From positions 1 to 14,044 of the forward strand of contig CAJUPP010000081.1 of assembly GCA_910588325.1 (NCBI GenBank): 14,044 nucleotides of DNA, read 5' to 3'. The translations under genes and the position numbers were made by a program. Shown here in pieces: positions 13,964-14,044 of the stretch (the first letter of the stretch is position 1; each line of letters begins with the position of its first letter). The stretch is from an uncultured Hungatella sp. (GTDB lineage Bacteria; Bacillota; Clostridia; Lachnospirales; Lachnospiraceae). The notes under the pieces are model-generated. The model ran no database searches. It saw nothing but the letters and a program-made list of their open reading frames with translations, and was not told the DNA's origin.

Positions 13964-14044
13964 GTTTACTATAAAAGTCCGCCGCCGATTAGGCGGTATG
14001 AATTCAGGTATGCCAAGTGCGCCCGCCAGACTTTCATGTGTGGT
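13964..14044. repeat. Interspersed structured repeat, copy C, cut by the window end
   Basis: The second tandem unit begins again with GTTTACTATAAAAGTCC and repeats copy B almost base for base from GATTAGGCGG to TTTCATGTGTGGT, where the window ends. The period is 110-111 bases; the difference comes from one extra base in copy B near 13870. The array may continue, and the 3' end of the gene before asp3 is not visible. Confidence 0.9.

Noticed and set aside
13853..14044. CRISPR-like array at the right end
   Set aside because: The unit is about 111 bp, copies are directly adjacent with no unique spacers, and similar copies are dispersed elsewhere in the window.

Overview
The window looks like a chromosomal segment from a Gram-positive gut anaerobe of the class Clostridia, most likely Lachnospiraceae. 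This is judged from strong AGGAGG-type ribosome sites, a Gram-positive accessory Sec system, a DUF4860-type pilus-associated protein and a short interspersed repeat whose translated reading I associate with that family. No rRNA, tRNA, CRISPR array, transposase or complete mobile element is visible.

Nearly everything intact lies on the minus strand, so transcription runs from the right end to the left. The main block (about 13837 down to 2955) is one closely packed co-directional run of eleven genes with overlaps or gaps of 40 bases or less. It opens with accessory Sec genes: asp3, secA2, gtfA and gtfB, encoding an export component, the motor ATPase and the two-subunit O-GlcNAc transferase that modifies serine-rich adhesins. 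A 54-residue protein with two membrane segments follows, then a secreted transglutaminase-like lipoprotein with a complete Cys-His-Asp triad. The run ends with a type IV filament-like set: a PilC/GspF platform protein, four small proteins with one N-terminal membrane helix each, and a PilT ATPase. A hairpin followed by a T tract on the minus strand closes it at 2878-2900. The adhesin substrate, SecY2, Asp1, Asp2 and any PilB or prepilin peptidase are not in the window.

Left of that terminator is a decayed zone. A C-terminal remnant of a flavocytochrome c/fumarate reductase-type flavoprotein (plus strand) sits between the terminator and a short minus-strand operon. That operon encodes a histidine kinase whose first ~22 residues are the beginning of a response regulator, apparently a deletion fusion, and a 420-residue lipoprotein overlapping it. 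At the far left is a plus-strand remnant of a small P-loop nucleoside/nucleotide kinase with a damaged Walker A and an in-frame stop.

A repeat of about 111-117 bp occurs at 4543-4659, twice in tandem at 13853-14044 (the second cut by the window edge), and as a diverged partial copy at about 412-476. It forms two stable stems with base changes between copies that keep pairing. One copy is read in frame through a pilus-like gene and adds 39 residues. The tandem pair abuts asp3 and creates a false N-terminal extension of that gene.

The most interesting candidate system is the physical union of an accessory Sec glycoprotein export module, a transglutaminase-like lipoprotein and a type IV filament-like module. 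It suggests one cell-surface programme, but function is inferred from synteny only.
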